A DNA stretch of 64,000 nt from IDS-8 sp964424805. GTDB taxonomy: Bacteria > Pseudomonadota > Gammaproteobacteria > Steroidobacterales > Woeseiaceae. This document shows, one piece after another, positions 1 to 6,920 of this stretch (position 1 is its first letter; every line of letters starts with the position of its first letter). The DNA lies in the NCBI GenBank assembly GCA_964424805.1, contig CAYRKH010000003.1, positions 54,187 through 118,186 on the forward strand. The letters run 5' to 3'. The notes below the pieces were generated by a model. It did not search any database and was not told the DNA's origin. It worked only from the letters and a program-made list of their open reading frames with translations. The translations under genes and the position numbers were made by a program.

Positions 1-837
1 ATCGTCGCCTGTTCCGAGGCGGAGCTTGCCGCGCTGCGGCAGCTCGGTGAGCGGGCGCGGGCCAACGGTGTCACCGACCTCGAACCGTTGACGGCGGCAC
101 AAGTCGCCGCGCTCGAGCCCGCGGTGTGCGGCGTCGGCGGGATGCTCTCGCCTTCGAGCGGCATCGTCGATTCGCACGGCTTCGTATCGGCGCTGCAGGC
201 CGACCTGGAAGCGGCCGGCGGGGTGGTGGTCTGCCGTAGCCGGGTAACCGGCATCGAGCCGGGCAGTGACGGTTTTGCCTTGCGGCTCGAGGACAGCGAC
301 GGTCTCACCGCGGCCTGCCGCACGCTAGTGAATGCGGCAGGACTGTGGGCGGCCGACGTGGCCGGCAGCATTCGCGGCTTTCCGCGCCGGCTCGTCCCGC
401 GCCTGCACTTCGCCAAGGGCCACTACTTCACCCTGCAGGGCCGGTCGCCGTTTTCGCGCCTCGTCTACCCCCTGCCCGTCGACGGCGGGCTGGGCGTCCA
501 CGTGACGCTCGATATCCTGGGCACCGCGCGCTTCGGGCCGGACGTGGCCTGGGTCGAGGCGATCGACTACCGCTTCGACGACGGCCGCCAGGCAGCCTTC
601 GTCGAGGCAATCCGGCGCTACTGGCCTGAGCTCGATGCCGGGAAACTGTCGGCCGGCTATACAGGTATCCGGCCGAAGCTCAGCGGCCCGGGCGCGGCGG
701 CGGCGGATTTCCTGGTGCAGGGGCCGGTTGTGCACGGAATAGCGGGGCTGGTCAACCTGTTTGGCATCGAATCGCCGGGCCTGACGTCGGCCTTACCGTT
801 GGGAGAGGCGGTTTACACCGCCCTGTGCACAGCGTGA
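1..837 (+). CDS. lhgO: L-2-hydroxyglutarate oxidase-like FAD oxidoreductase, C-terminal part
   Basis: The reading frame is open from base 1, so the N-terminal FAD dinucleotide-binding loop lies outside the window; 278 residues are visible. They carry the DAO-family block LVNAAGLWA near residue 112, a substrate-domain core, and the C-terminal GIRPKLSGPG and NLFGIESPGLTSALPLGE segments typical of LhgO/YgaF-like enzymes. These oxidise L-2-hydroxyglutarate to 2-oxoglutarate, passing electrons to the membrane quinone pool. It ends about 90 bases before the sigma-54 promoter of the PEP-CTERM gene and has no obvious link to the polysaccharide locus, so it probably marks the housekeeping side of the boundary. 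Other DAO-family oxidases cannot be excluded. Confidence 0.75.
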   Translation: MVACSEAELAALRQLGERARANGVTDLEPLTAAQVAALEPAVCGVGGMLSPSSGIVDSHGFVSALQADLEAAGGVVVCRSRVTGIEPGSDGFALRLEDSDGLTAACRTLVNAAGLWAADVAGSIRGFPRRLVPRLHFAKGHYFTLQGRSPFSRLVYPLPVDGGLGVHVTLDILGTARFGPDVAWVEAIDYRFDDGRQAAFVEAIRRYWPELDAGKLSAGYTGIRPKLSGPGAAAADFLVQGPVVHGIAGLVNLFGIESPGLTSALPLGEAVYTALCTA

Positions 838-927
838 CCCACCCGGATGTCGGCAGCCTTTACAGCAGCTGTCACCAACTGGGTCAGCAGGCTTAAAGTC
901 TGTTTAAAAATCAGGCTGTTAAAATAA

Positions 928-943
928 TGGCACGGAAGTTGCT
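928..943 (+). promoter_or_regulatory. Sigma-54 (-24/-12) promoter of the PEP-CTERM gene
   Basis: TGGCACGGAAGTTGCT matches the RpoN consensus TGGCAC-N5-TTGCW at every defined position, with the invariant GG (929-930) and GC (941-942) ten bases apart. It sits about 75 bases upstream of the GTG start at 1019 on the same strand. A small palindrome (ACAGC-A-GCTGT, 862-872) lies about 60 bases further upstream and could be an enhancer site, but that is only a suggestion. Sigma-54 control of PEP-CTERM genes, through the PrsK/PrsR two-component pair, is known in other bacteria. Confidence 0.85.
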
Positions 944-1018
944 CCCTGTGCTGCGAAAGGCAAGGGAACCGGGCGACACGCGCACCGGAACGCCAGAACC
1001 ATAAGAGGCTCACCTGAC

Positions 1019-1654
1019 GTGAAACGGAACATCAAACATCTTCTCGCACTGACGGCGCTGTTTTTCGGCAGCTCGGCCATGGCGGCGGTCATCTCGCCGA
1101 CGCAGAATGGCGCGAGCGCCTGCAGCTACGGGGGTGCGAATCCCACCTGCTGGGTGAACTCGGACTTCCCGCCGGACCAGCCGAGCCTCGAGGAACTCGC
1201 GAACCTCGTGGGTATCGATCCGGCTACGGTGGAGCTCTACTACAAGGACGAGACCAACGGCAGTGAAAGCGGCCCCGCCATGCACTGGTACAACACGACG
1301 TACCTGTTCGACGCCGGTGAAGGTGAAGGCGAGTCCTACGGCGCAAACATTCGCTGGGATTTCGAGATGTCGATCTCCTGCCCCTCCTGCTACCTGTGGG
1401 TGAAGGACGGCAACGGACGCGATTATTACGGCAACCCGGCGATGTATTACGTGTTCGACATCAGCTGGTGGGACGGCCAGGAAATCCTGGAGCTGAGGGA
1501 TTTCTGGTACGGCGGAAAAAGCCGCGGCGCGATCTCCAATATCGGCATCTTCGGCGGTCCGGGGAGCACTGTGGAAGTGCCGGCACCGGGCACCCTCGGG
1601 CTTCTCGGTGTCGCGGCGCTGGGGCTTGGCCTTATGAGGCGCCGGAAGGCCTGA
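1019..1654 (+). CDS. PEP-CTERM sorting-signal protein
   Basis: A 211-residue secreted protein that I do not recognise apart from its sorting signals. Residues 1-23 form a signal peptide (KR-rich start, hydrophobic core, SSAMA cleavage region). The C-terminus is a textbook PEP-CTERM tripartite signal: VPAPGT at 187-192, a short hydrophobic helix at about 193-206, then RRRK. Exosortases cleave such signals at the outer face of the inner membrane, delivering the protein to the surface or biofilm matrix. The middle holds four cysteines (35, 44, 121, 124) that could form disulfides. The start is GTG at 1019. No exosortase gene lies in the window, so the enzyme must be elsewhere. It is expressed from the sigma-54 promoter at 928-943 and followed by a terminator. 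Confidence 0.88.
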   Translation: MKRNIKHLLALTALFFGSSAMAAVISPTQNGASACSYGGANPTCWVNSDFPPDQPSLEELANLVGIDPATVELYYKDETNGSESGPAMHWYNTTYLFDAGEGEGESYGANIRWDFEMSISCPSCYLWVKDGNGRDYYGNPAMYYVFDISWWDGQEILELRDFWYGGKSRGAISNIGIFGGPGSTVEVPAPGTLGLLGVAALGLGLMRRRKA

Positions 1655-1687
1655 ACCGAATAACGACCATTCCAACGGCAAGCAGAG

Positions 1688-1712
1688 AGGCCCGGTTCGT
1701 CCGGGCCTTTTT
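1688..1712 (+). terminator. Rho-independent terminator after the PEP-CTERM gene
   Basis: An 8-bp perfect stem (AGGCCCGG / CCGGGCCT) with a five-base loop is followed directly by a T run. It lies 34 bases past the PEP-CTERM stop codon, so that gene is probably monocistronic. Confidence 0.85.
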
Positions 1713-1781
1713 GCGTTCCGCGCGCCGTGCCACGCGCGCTCCCACACAGGCGAGCGTCGCAATGCCGATGCGCCGTTTCGG

Positions 1782-2432
1782 TCAGTTGATGGTTTGGCTG
1801 GCTTCGCCGGAGAAGTTGCTTTCGATGTTGGCTTCGTTGAAGGCCGTGGCGGCGAAATACCAGGTGTTGGGCGAGAGGTTGTCCACCACGTAGGTGGTGA
1901 TGCCGGGATTCTCGATCGTGATCTGTTCCGTGTAGTTTCCCTGCGTCGTGCCGTAATAGATCCTGTATCCCGCGAGATCGGTCAGGGCACTGCCGTCCGT
2001 GTTCAGGCTCGGCGCCTGCCAGGATAACGCTACCGATCCTTCGCCCAACTGGGTTACGTTGATCGAAAACCCGAGTTCGGCGCTGGCGCTGCCGTCGCTC
2101 GCCGAGATGGAAATGTTTTCGTAGGGCCCGATGTCGCCGTCCTGCGGCGTGCCGGTCAGGGCGCCGGTGTCAGTGGCGAAGCTCGCCCAGCCGGGTTTTC
2201 CCAGGATGCTGAAGGTGAGCGGATCGCCGTCGGGGTCCCTGACGGTGGGCGTGAACGAGTAGCTCTGGCCGACGCTGACCGATGCCGGCGGGGTGCCGGA
2301 GATAACGGGCGGGCTGTTGCCGGTACCGTCGGACGAGCCGCCGCCGCCACCACAGCCGGCCGCCGCCAGCGCGACGGCCGTGACCAGCGCAGCGGGGACA
2401 GGACTAACGATTTGCCGTCGATGTGCGGTCAT
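1782..2432 (-). CDS. Ig-like/fibronectin type III lipoprotein, short paralog
   Basis: A 216-residue predicted lipoprotein. The lipobox LAAAGC puts the lipidated cysteine at residue 27, followed by a Gly/Ser linker. Residues about 40-125 form one putative-Ig (He_PIG/cadherin-like) domain recognisable by DPDGDPLTFSILGKPGWASF and the TGALTGTP turn; about 130-214 form a fibronectin type III domain ending ATAFNEANIESNFSGE. The start was set at the ATG at 2432 because AGGAG lies at good spacing before it; an in-frame ATG at 2456 is possible. It lies 226 bases beyond the longer paralog at 2659-3687 in the same orientation and shares its LAGYRIYYG block, so the pair arose by duplication. Function is probably extracellular binding or adhesion; the ligand is unknown. 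Confidence 0.8.
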   Translation of the reverse strand: MTAHRRQIVSPVPAALVTAVALAAAGCGGGGGSSDGTGNSPPVISGTPPASVSVGQSYSFTPTVRDPDGDPLTFSILGKPGWASFATDTGALTGTPQDGDIGPYENISISASDGSASAELGFSINVTQLGEGSVALSWQAPSLNTDGSALTDLAGYRIYYGTTQGNYTEQITIENPGITTYVVDNLSPNTWYFAATAFNEANIESNFSGEASQTIN

Positions 2433-2614
2433 CCTCAATCTCCTCTCTTTGGTCATCCGCGGATCGCTCCGGGTCGCGCTGACGCCGTCCCGGAATGTAA
2501 CCGGCGACGCCCGGAGGGGCAAGGAGATTCGGCAAGGAAATCAGGTGCTTGTGTCGCCGGCGGGCGACAGGCATCTGATAAAGCGGTTGAGGAAGGCGGT
2601 GTAGAAGGCTGCAG

Positions 2615-2634
2615 CGCCGGGGTTTTCCCCGGCG
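2615..2634 (-). terminator. Intercistronic hairpin between the lipoprotein genes
   Basis: A perfect 8-bp inverted repeat (CGCCGGGG / CCCCGGCG, four-base loop) lies 24 bases past the stop of the 2659-3687 gene. It has no T tract, so it may stabilise the mRNA end rather than terminate fully. Confidence 0.35.
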
Positions 2635-2658
2635 CGCGCAAGTGGAGGGGGCTTTCGG

Positions 2659-3687
2659 TCAGGTGGCCGGGTCCACGGTCAGCTCGGCGGTATAGCGGCT
2701 TTCCATGGACTGGCTGTTGATGGCCGTCATCACGAGGTAGTACCGGCCCGGCGCCAGCGCGTCCAGCACGTAGCTCGTGAGTCCTGCCTGGTTCAGCTCC
2801 AGTGTCTCCGTGTAGTCGCCCGACACCATCCCGTAATAGATGCGGTAGCCGGCCAGGTCGTTCAGCGGCGTACCGTCCTCGTTCTGCGTCGGTGCCAGCC
2901 AGGAGAGCGTGTAGGACTCCGATCCGGTGTCCTGCACCGTGATCGTGAACGCAGGGAATGCCACGATGTTCGAACCGTCCGTCACCGACAGCTCGATCGG
3001 CGCACCCACTCCCAGGTTCGCCGCGGTCGGCTTGCCTTCCAGGCGGCCGGTAGCGGTGTCGAAGCTCGCCCAGGACGGCTTGTTGACGATCGACCAGCTC
3101 AGCGCGTCCCCTTCGGGGTCGCTCGCGGCGGGCTGGAAGGCGTATGTCGTGCCGGCGACCACGTACTGGTTCGGCTTGCCGGTGAGCGTGGGTGCCGCCG
3201 AGCCGCCGCCGTCGCCACCGCCGCCGCTGCCGCCGCCGTCGCCGCCGCCACCACCACCGCCGTCGTCGCCGCCACCGCCGCCGCCGCCGCTCTGCGCGTT
3301 GACGGTGATCGCGAAGGGTGCGAGCGAGACGACGCTGTTGTCGTCCGTGACGGAGATGACGATGTCCGGGTACTCGCCGGCATCGCCGGTCTGCGGTACG
3401 CCCTGCAGTTGGCCGGTGGTCGTCTCGAAGTCCGCCCACGACGGCTTGTTCTCGATGCTGAAGGACAGGATGTCGCCGTCCTCGTCCGTCGCTTCCGGCA
3501 GGAACAGGTACTGGGCGCCGACCAAAACGCTGGTGTCGGGATCGCCGAAGATGACGGGCGCCGTGCCCGTGACCTGGCCGACCGGCGGCGCTTCGCTCTC
3601 ATCGCCGCCACCGGATTTGCAGCTCGCCAGCAGCGTGCAGGAAAGCGCGAGTACTGCGTAGTTGAGGAACGCTCTTTTGTTTTTCAT
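2659..3687 (-). CDS. c-di-GMP riboswitch-controlled Ig/FN3 lipoprotein
   Basis: A 342-residue predicted outer-membrane or surface lipoprotein: lipobox LLASC with Cys23, a first putative-Ig domain (about 42-130, SIENKPSWADFETTTGQLQGVP), an extreme Gly/Asp/Ser linker (about 133-165), a second putative-Ig domain (about 166-251) and a C-terminal fibronectin type III domain (about 257-339). Repeated surface domains and a flexible spacer fit an adhesin or matrix-binding protein. Its leader carries a c-di-GMP-I riboswitch (3795-3896) and a hairpin over the ribosome-binding region (3691-3729), tying expression to the biofilm second messenger. The only plausible ribosome site, AAAGG, is 13 bases from the ATG and lies at the loop/stem edge of that hairpin. 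Ligand unknown. Confidence 0.85.
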   Translation of the reverse strand: MKNKRAFLNYAVLALSCTLLASCKSGGGDESEAPPVGQVTGTAPVIFGDPDTSVLVGAQYLFLPEATDEDGDILSFSIENKPSWADFETTTGQLQGVPQTGDAGEYPDIVISVTDDNSVVSLAPFAITVNAQSGGGGGGGDDGGGGGGGDGGGSGGGGDGGGSAAPTLTGKPNQYVVAGTTYAFQPAASDPEGDALSWSIVNKPSWASFDTATGRLEGKPTAANLGVGAPIELSVTDGSNIVAFPAFTITVQDTGSESYTLSWLAPTQNEDGTPLNDLAGYRIYYGMVSGDYTETLELNQAGLTSYVLDALAPGRYYLVMTAINSQSMESRYTAELTVDPAT

Positions 3688-3690
3688 GTC

Positions 3691-3729
3691 GTCACGACCG
3701 CCTTTATAGTTATGGCCATCGGTCGTGAC
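3691..3729 (-). promoter_or_regulatory. Translation-control hairpin at the start of the lipoprotein gene
   Basis: A perfect 10-bp inverted repeat (GTCACGACCG / CGGTCGTGAC) with a 19-base loop ends four bases before the ATG of the 2659-3687 gene. The loop ends in AAAGG, the best ribosome-site candidate, so the stem could block initiation. It is a plausible expression platform for the riboswitch lying about 65 bases upstream in the same leader. Confidence 0.6.
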
Positions 3730-3794
3730 AGTGGGACGCCAGGGAGCCGCAACGGGAATACCATGCGTCTCCGCCTCGCTTGCGCGAGCGTTTC

Positions 3795-3896
3795 GATTGG
3801 CGGCCCCGCTATCGTGGGTTTGAACGCTTTCGCGTTCGCCCCGTTAGACCGGTGGCTTTGCGTCTCCGCCTTTCGGCGGGTTTGCCTTTTTCAATC
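3795..3896 (-). ncRNA. Cyclic di-GMP-I (GEMM-I) riboswitch aptamer
   Basis: Read on the minus strand the leader has the GEMM-I core in order: outer stem GATTG/CAATC (3892-3896 with 3795-3799); GGCAAACC; a GAAA-capped stem; GGAGACGCAAAGCC; CCGGTCTAACGG; a second hairpin capped by GAAA; then GATAGCGGGGCCGCC. The same blocks appear in this order in the Vibrio cholerae Vc2 aptamer. It controls the lipoprotein gene starting at 3687. Downstream, before the translation hairpin, a GCAA-capped stem followed by GGAGACGC (about 3760-3790) resembles a decayed second core. Confidence 0.92.
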
Positions 3897-4017
3897 CCGG
3901 GGAACGCCACAGGAGCGTTGCCCGGCCAGTGGGCGAAAGCGTCAATGCAACTGCTTCCGCCTGTGGATAATGGTCGGGTTAAATGGCGCGGGATTCAAAC
4001 TGTTTCTCACAAAAGAG

Positions 4018-4033
4018 TGTGACGGAGGTCACA
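4018..4033. promoter_or_regulatory. CRP/Clp-type operator
   Basis: TGTGACGGAGGTCACA is a perfect palindromic TGTGA-N6-TCACA site, the consensus for CRP and its relatives such as Clp. It lies between the divergent riboswitch leader (minus) and the 4095 gene (plus). Its centre is about 40 bases upstream of the start predicted from the -10-like TATTAT at 4053-4058, close to a class II activator position for the plus-strand gene. Confidence 0.7.
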
Positions 4034-4052
4034 ATTCACGCCGTTCGATGTA

Positions 4053-4058
4053 TATTAT
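4053..4058 (+). promoter_or_regulatory. Putative -10 element for the formyltransferase/GINT1-like gene
   Basis: TATTAT inside the AT-rich stretch at 4051-4058 lies 37 bases before the ATG at 4095. No good -35 is visible; the CRP-type palindrome occupies that place, as expected for an activator-dependent promoter. Confidence 0.45.
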
Positions 4059-4094
4059 GTGAAAAGAACAGCGTCGCATCGAGGCTGAAGCAGA

Positions 4095-5771
4095 ATGAAG
4101 CGGGTGCGCGTCGGTATTCTGCTGGACCGTTACCGTGTGCCCGCGTGGGCGCACCTGATGCTCGCGCGCATCGTGCAAAGCCAGCACACCGAGATCGTGC
4201 TCGTCGTCCTGAACGAGACACCACGCACCCGGCCTTCGTTCGCGCACCGGCTCCGGACGCGATGGAAGCAGATACCGTCCAGGCTCGTTGGTCGTGTCCT
4301 GAAAGCCGCCGAGTTGCGTTTAATGGAGCGCGTGCATTGTGAGCACGACGCCTTCGCTCCCACGGACCTGGAGCCGTTGTTGCAGGACGTTCCGGTCGTG
4401 CGCGTGCGCCCGATCCAGAAGCGATACTCGGATTACCTGGACGATGCCGATATCGCCACGATCGCGGGTTACAAGCTCGACGTGCTGGTGCGCCTGGGGT
4501 TCAGGGTGTTGCGAGGCGCCATTCTCACGGTCGCGCGTCACGGCGTCTGGTCGTATCACCATGGCGATTACCGCGTGAATCGAGGCGGCCCGGCGGGCTT
4601 CTGGGAGGCCATGGAGTCATGGCCGGAGACGGGAACGGTGCTGCAGAGGCTGACCGAGGACCTCGATGGCGGGGTGATCCTCTACCAGTCCTGGTCGCTG
4701 ACCAGCGATCGCTCCATTACGCTCAACAACAATGCACGTTACTGGACCTCCGCTTCATTCCTGCCGCGCGTGCTGGACCGGCTCGCGACGGTGGGGGACG
4801 AGCGGTTCCTGGAGGACGTCGAGCGCAGGAACGTGGCGCCGGTTTTCTATTCCCGCAGGCTCTACACCAGGCCCGGCAACGCGAAGCTGGCCAGCCTGCT
4901 GGCTCGCAAGCTCGCGGAGAAGCTGGCGCGCCGCCTGTCGCGGAAGCTCTATTTCGAGCAGTGGTGCCTGCTCTACGCCATGCACGAGGACATTGCGACG
5001 TCGCTCCGGCGTTTCAGGAGGATCGTGCCCGCGAAAGATCGCTTCTGGGCAGACCCGAACGTGACCTGGGAAGACGGCACCTGGTACATCTTTATCGAAG
5101 AGTTTCCGTACGCCTCGAGGAAAGGCCACATCTCGCTTTTGACCATGGATCGTGACGGCCGGTACAGCGGGCCGGTGACCGTGATCGAGGAGCGTCATCA
5201 CCTGTCCTATCCGTTCGTGTTCACGCACGGGGGCGCGATGTACATGCTTGCCGAAGCCGGCGAGGCTCGCGCGGTGCCGCTCTACAGGTGTGTCGACTTT
5301 CCGTTGAAATGGGAGTTCGAGAAGAACCTGCTCGAGGGCATCTACGCCGTCGACCCGACCCTGCTTTACCACGGCGGCCGGTGGTACCTGTTCCTCGGGG
5401 TTGCGGAGAACCCGGGCGCGTCGCCTTCGCAGGAGTTGTTCCTGTACTCCGCCGACGACCCGGTCTCCGGGACGTGGGTCCCGCATCCGTTGAACCCGGT
5501 GGTCTCCGACGTGCGTTCGGCGCGGCCGGCTGGTCGTATCCTCGAGCGGAAGGGAGAGCTGTTCCGTCCGAGCCAGGATTGCAGCCAACGCTACGGGCGC
5601 GGCGTGGCGCTCAACCGGATCGTCGCCATCAGCGACACGGACTATCGTGAAGAAAGGGTCGGCTCGATCGAACCGAGCTGGAGCGACGACGTGCGCGGCG
5701 TGCATACGCTTTCGCATGCGCACCAGCTGACGGTGATGGACGCGAACCTGCGGAGAAGCAGGTTCCGGTGA
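4095..5771 (+). CDS. Formyltransferase / GINT1-like two-domain protein
   Basis: A 558-residue cytoplasmic fusion. Residues about 1-210 resemble the formyltransferase (GART) fold: SYHHGDYRVNRGGP (153-166) corresponds to the catalytic HPSLLPxYRG loop of methionyl-tRNA/UDP-sugar formyltransferases and DLDGG (189-193) to the downstream acidic motif, so N-formylation of an amino sugar is possible. Residues about 310-555 are a beta-propeller-like domain with RFWADPNV, HHLSYPFVF and YAVDPTLLYHGGRWYLF, as in the region shared by plant GINT1 glucosamine inositolphosphorylceramide transferases and bacterial homologues. The C-terminal half is paralogous to the protein at 48728-50227. The 3' end nearly touches the convergent methyltransferase gene. 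The actual reaction is not known. Confidence 0.7.
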   Translation: MKRVRVGILLDRYRVPAWAHLMLARIVQSQHTEIVLVVLNETPRTRPSFAHRLRTRWKQIPSRLVGRVLKAAELRLMERVHCEHDAFAPTDLEPLLQDVPVVRVRPIQKRYSDYLDDADIATIAGYKLDVLVRLGFRVLRGAILTVARHGVWSYHHGDYRVNRGGPAGFWEAMESWPETGTVLQRLTEDLDGGVILYQSWSLTSDRSITLNNNARYWTSASFLPRVLDRLATVGDERFLEDVERRNVAPVFYSRRLYTRPGNAKLASLLARKLAEKLARRLSRKLYFEQWCLLYAMHEDIATSLRRFRRIVPAKDRFWADPNVTWEDGTWYIFIEEFPYASRKGHISLLTMDRDGRYSGPVTVIEERHHLSYPFVFTHGGAMYMLAEAGEARAVPLYRCVDFPLKWEFEKNLLEGIYAVDPTLLYHGGRWYLFLGVAENPGASPSQELFLYSADDPVSGTWVPHPLNPVVSDVRSARPAGRILERKGELFRPSQDCSQRYGRGVALNRIVAISDTDYREERVGSIEPSWSDDVRGVHTLSHAHQLTVMDANLRRSRFR

Positions 5772-5775
5772 CGGC

Positions 5776-6552
5776 TCAGGGATTGCGGCCCGTGGCGGCA
5801 ATCTTCTTGGTCAGCACCTTGACGTCCTTGGCGTACAGTTTGAACAGGATCTTCACCACGAGGTCGATCGCGCCCGTGACGGCGAGCCCGATGTAGTTCA
5901 TCGGGTTCTTCCAAAAGACGTAGAGCTTCAGCGGGTGGATCTTCACGTCCTCGAAGCCGCCGAGTGACATGATCTGCGCGAGGCTGAACTCCGTCACCGT
6001 GTAGAAGTGGTCGATGTTGTGCGCGAGGTTCTCCGAGCCGTAGACCGGATGGGCGCCGTTCATCGCGTAGACCACGAGCAGGCCGCCCTTGCGCAGGGAC
6101 TGGCGGCACAGCTTCAGGAAGGCGATCGATTCGTCCAGCGTCAGGTGGTTGAGCTCCTGTTCCGCGACGATGACGTCGTAGGCGTCCGGGTGCCTTGCCA
6201 CGTGCTCGAAGCCGCGCTCGACGCGGCACCTCAGGTGCCGCTTCTCCGCGTAGGCGATCTTGTCCGGGAAGGAGTCGATGCCGAGGACGTTCTTGTAGCC
6301 TGCTTCCGACAGCGTTTTGACGAGGTAGCCGGGACCGCAGCTCACGACGAGGATGTCGGCGTTCTTGTCCTCCGGCATCAGGGGGAGGAAGTTGGCCTTG
6401 TAATAGGCGTCGAACTTCGCGTAGCCGCTCTCGATGTCGTCCGGCGCCTGCCAGAAGGAGTCGAAGGGCTCGAGCTTGGCCGCGAGCGCTTCCGAGGAGA
6501 GGGCGGCGGTTTGGGGGGCGGTTCTTCTCGTAGTGTCGGCGGTTACGACCAT
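5776..6552 (-). CDS. Class I SAM-dependent methyltransferase
   Basis: A 258-residue protein with a Rossmann-type methyltransferase core: motif I VVSCGPGY at 69-76, the acidic strand-2 end GIDSF at 91-95, and a following DVIVAEQELNHL segment. The C-terminal part has a hydrophobic stretch (YIGLAVTGAIDLVVKILF) that may touch the membrane. The start is the ATG at 6552, preceded by GGAG at eight bases. It probably methylates a sugar or lipid-linked intermediate; the substrate cannot be told. It is separated from the epimerase gene upstream on the same strand by REP-like repeats and an assembly gap. Confidence 0.8.
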   Translation of the reverse strand: MVVTADTTRRTAPQTAALSSEALAAKLEPFDSFWQAPDDIESGYAKFDAYYKANFLPLMPEDKNADILVVSCGPGYLVKTLSEAGYKNVLGIDSFPDKIAYAEKRHLRCRVERGFEHVARHPDAYDVIVAEQELNHLTLDESIAFLKLCRQSLRKGGLLVVYAMNGAHPVYGSENLAHNIDHFYTVTEFSLAQIMSLGGFEDVKIHPLKLYVFWKNPMNYIGLAVTGAIDLVVKILFKLYAKDVKVLTKKIAATGRNP

Positions 6553-6574
6553 TTCTCGTTCTCCGTTTTCATGC

Positions 6575-6629
6575 GTAGGAGCGCGCACCGCGCGCGATGC
6601 CACGGCCGCGGGCATCAGCATCGCGCGCA
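6575..6629. repeat. REP-like palindromic element, truncated by assembly gap
   Basis: GTAGGAGCGCGCACCGCGCG... followed by a spacer and CATCGCGCGCA, cut off by the N run. Its 55 bases are identical to the first 55 of the copy at 6730 on the other side of the gap. Confidence 0.85.
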
Positions 6630-6729
6630 NNNNNNNNNNNNNNNNNNNNNNNNNNNNNNNNNNNNNNNNNNNNNNNNNNNNNNNNNNNNNNNNNNNNNNN
6701 NNNNNNNNNNNNNNNNNNNNNNNNNNNNN
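6630..6729. other. Assembly gap of 100 N
   Basis: Exactly 100 undetermined bases, the usual placeholder for an unknown distance. It lies between two identical half-elements, so the assembler probably failed in a tandem array of REP-like repeats; the real length and content are unknown. Confidence 0.95.
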
Positions 6730-6900
6730 GTAGGAGCGCGCACCGCGCGCGATGCCACGGCCGCGGGCATCAGCATCGCGCGCAATGCGCGCTCCTACAG
6801 GTTTCGGCACATAGCCATCGGTGCTCGCCGTGTAGGAGCGCGCACCGCGCGCGATGCCACGGCGGCGGGCATTAGCATCGCGCGCAATGCGCGCTCCAAC
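6730..6900. repeat. Two REP-like palindromic elements
   Basis: Copies at 6730-6798 and 6832-6900, about 69 bases each, begin GTAGGAGCGCGC and end in GCGCGCTCC(T/A)AC, so each can fold into a long GC-rich hairpin. They lie between the epimerase and methyltransferase genes; the 33 bases between them show no gene. Confidence 0.88.
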
Positions 6901-6920
6901 AGTTTCAGACGGCGCAGGTT

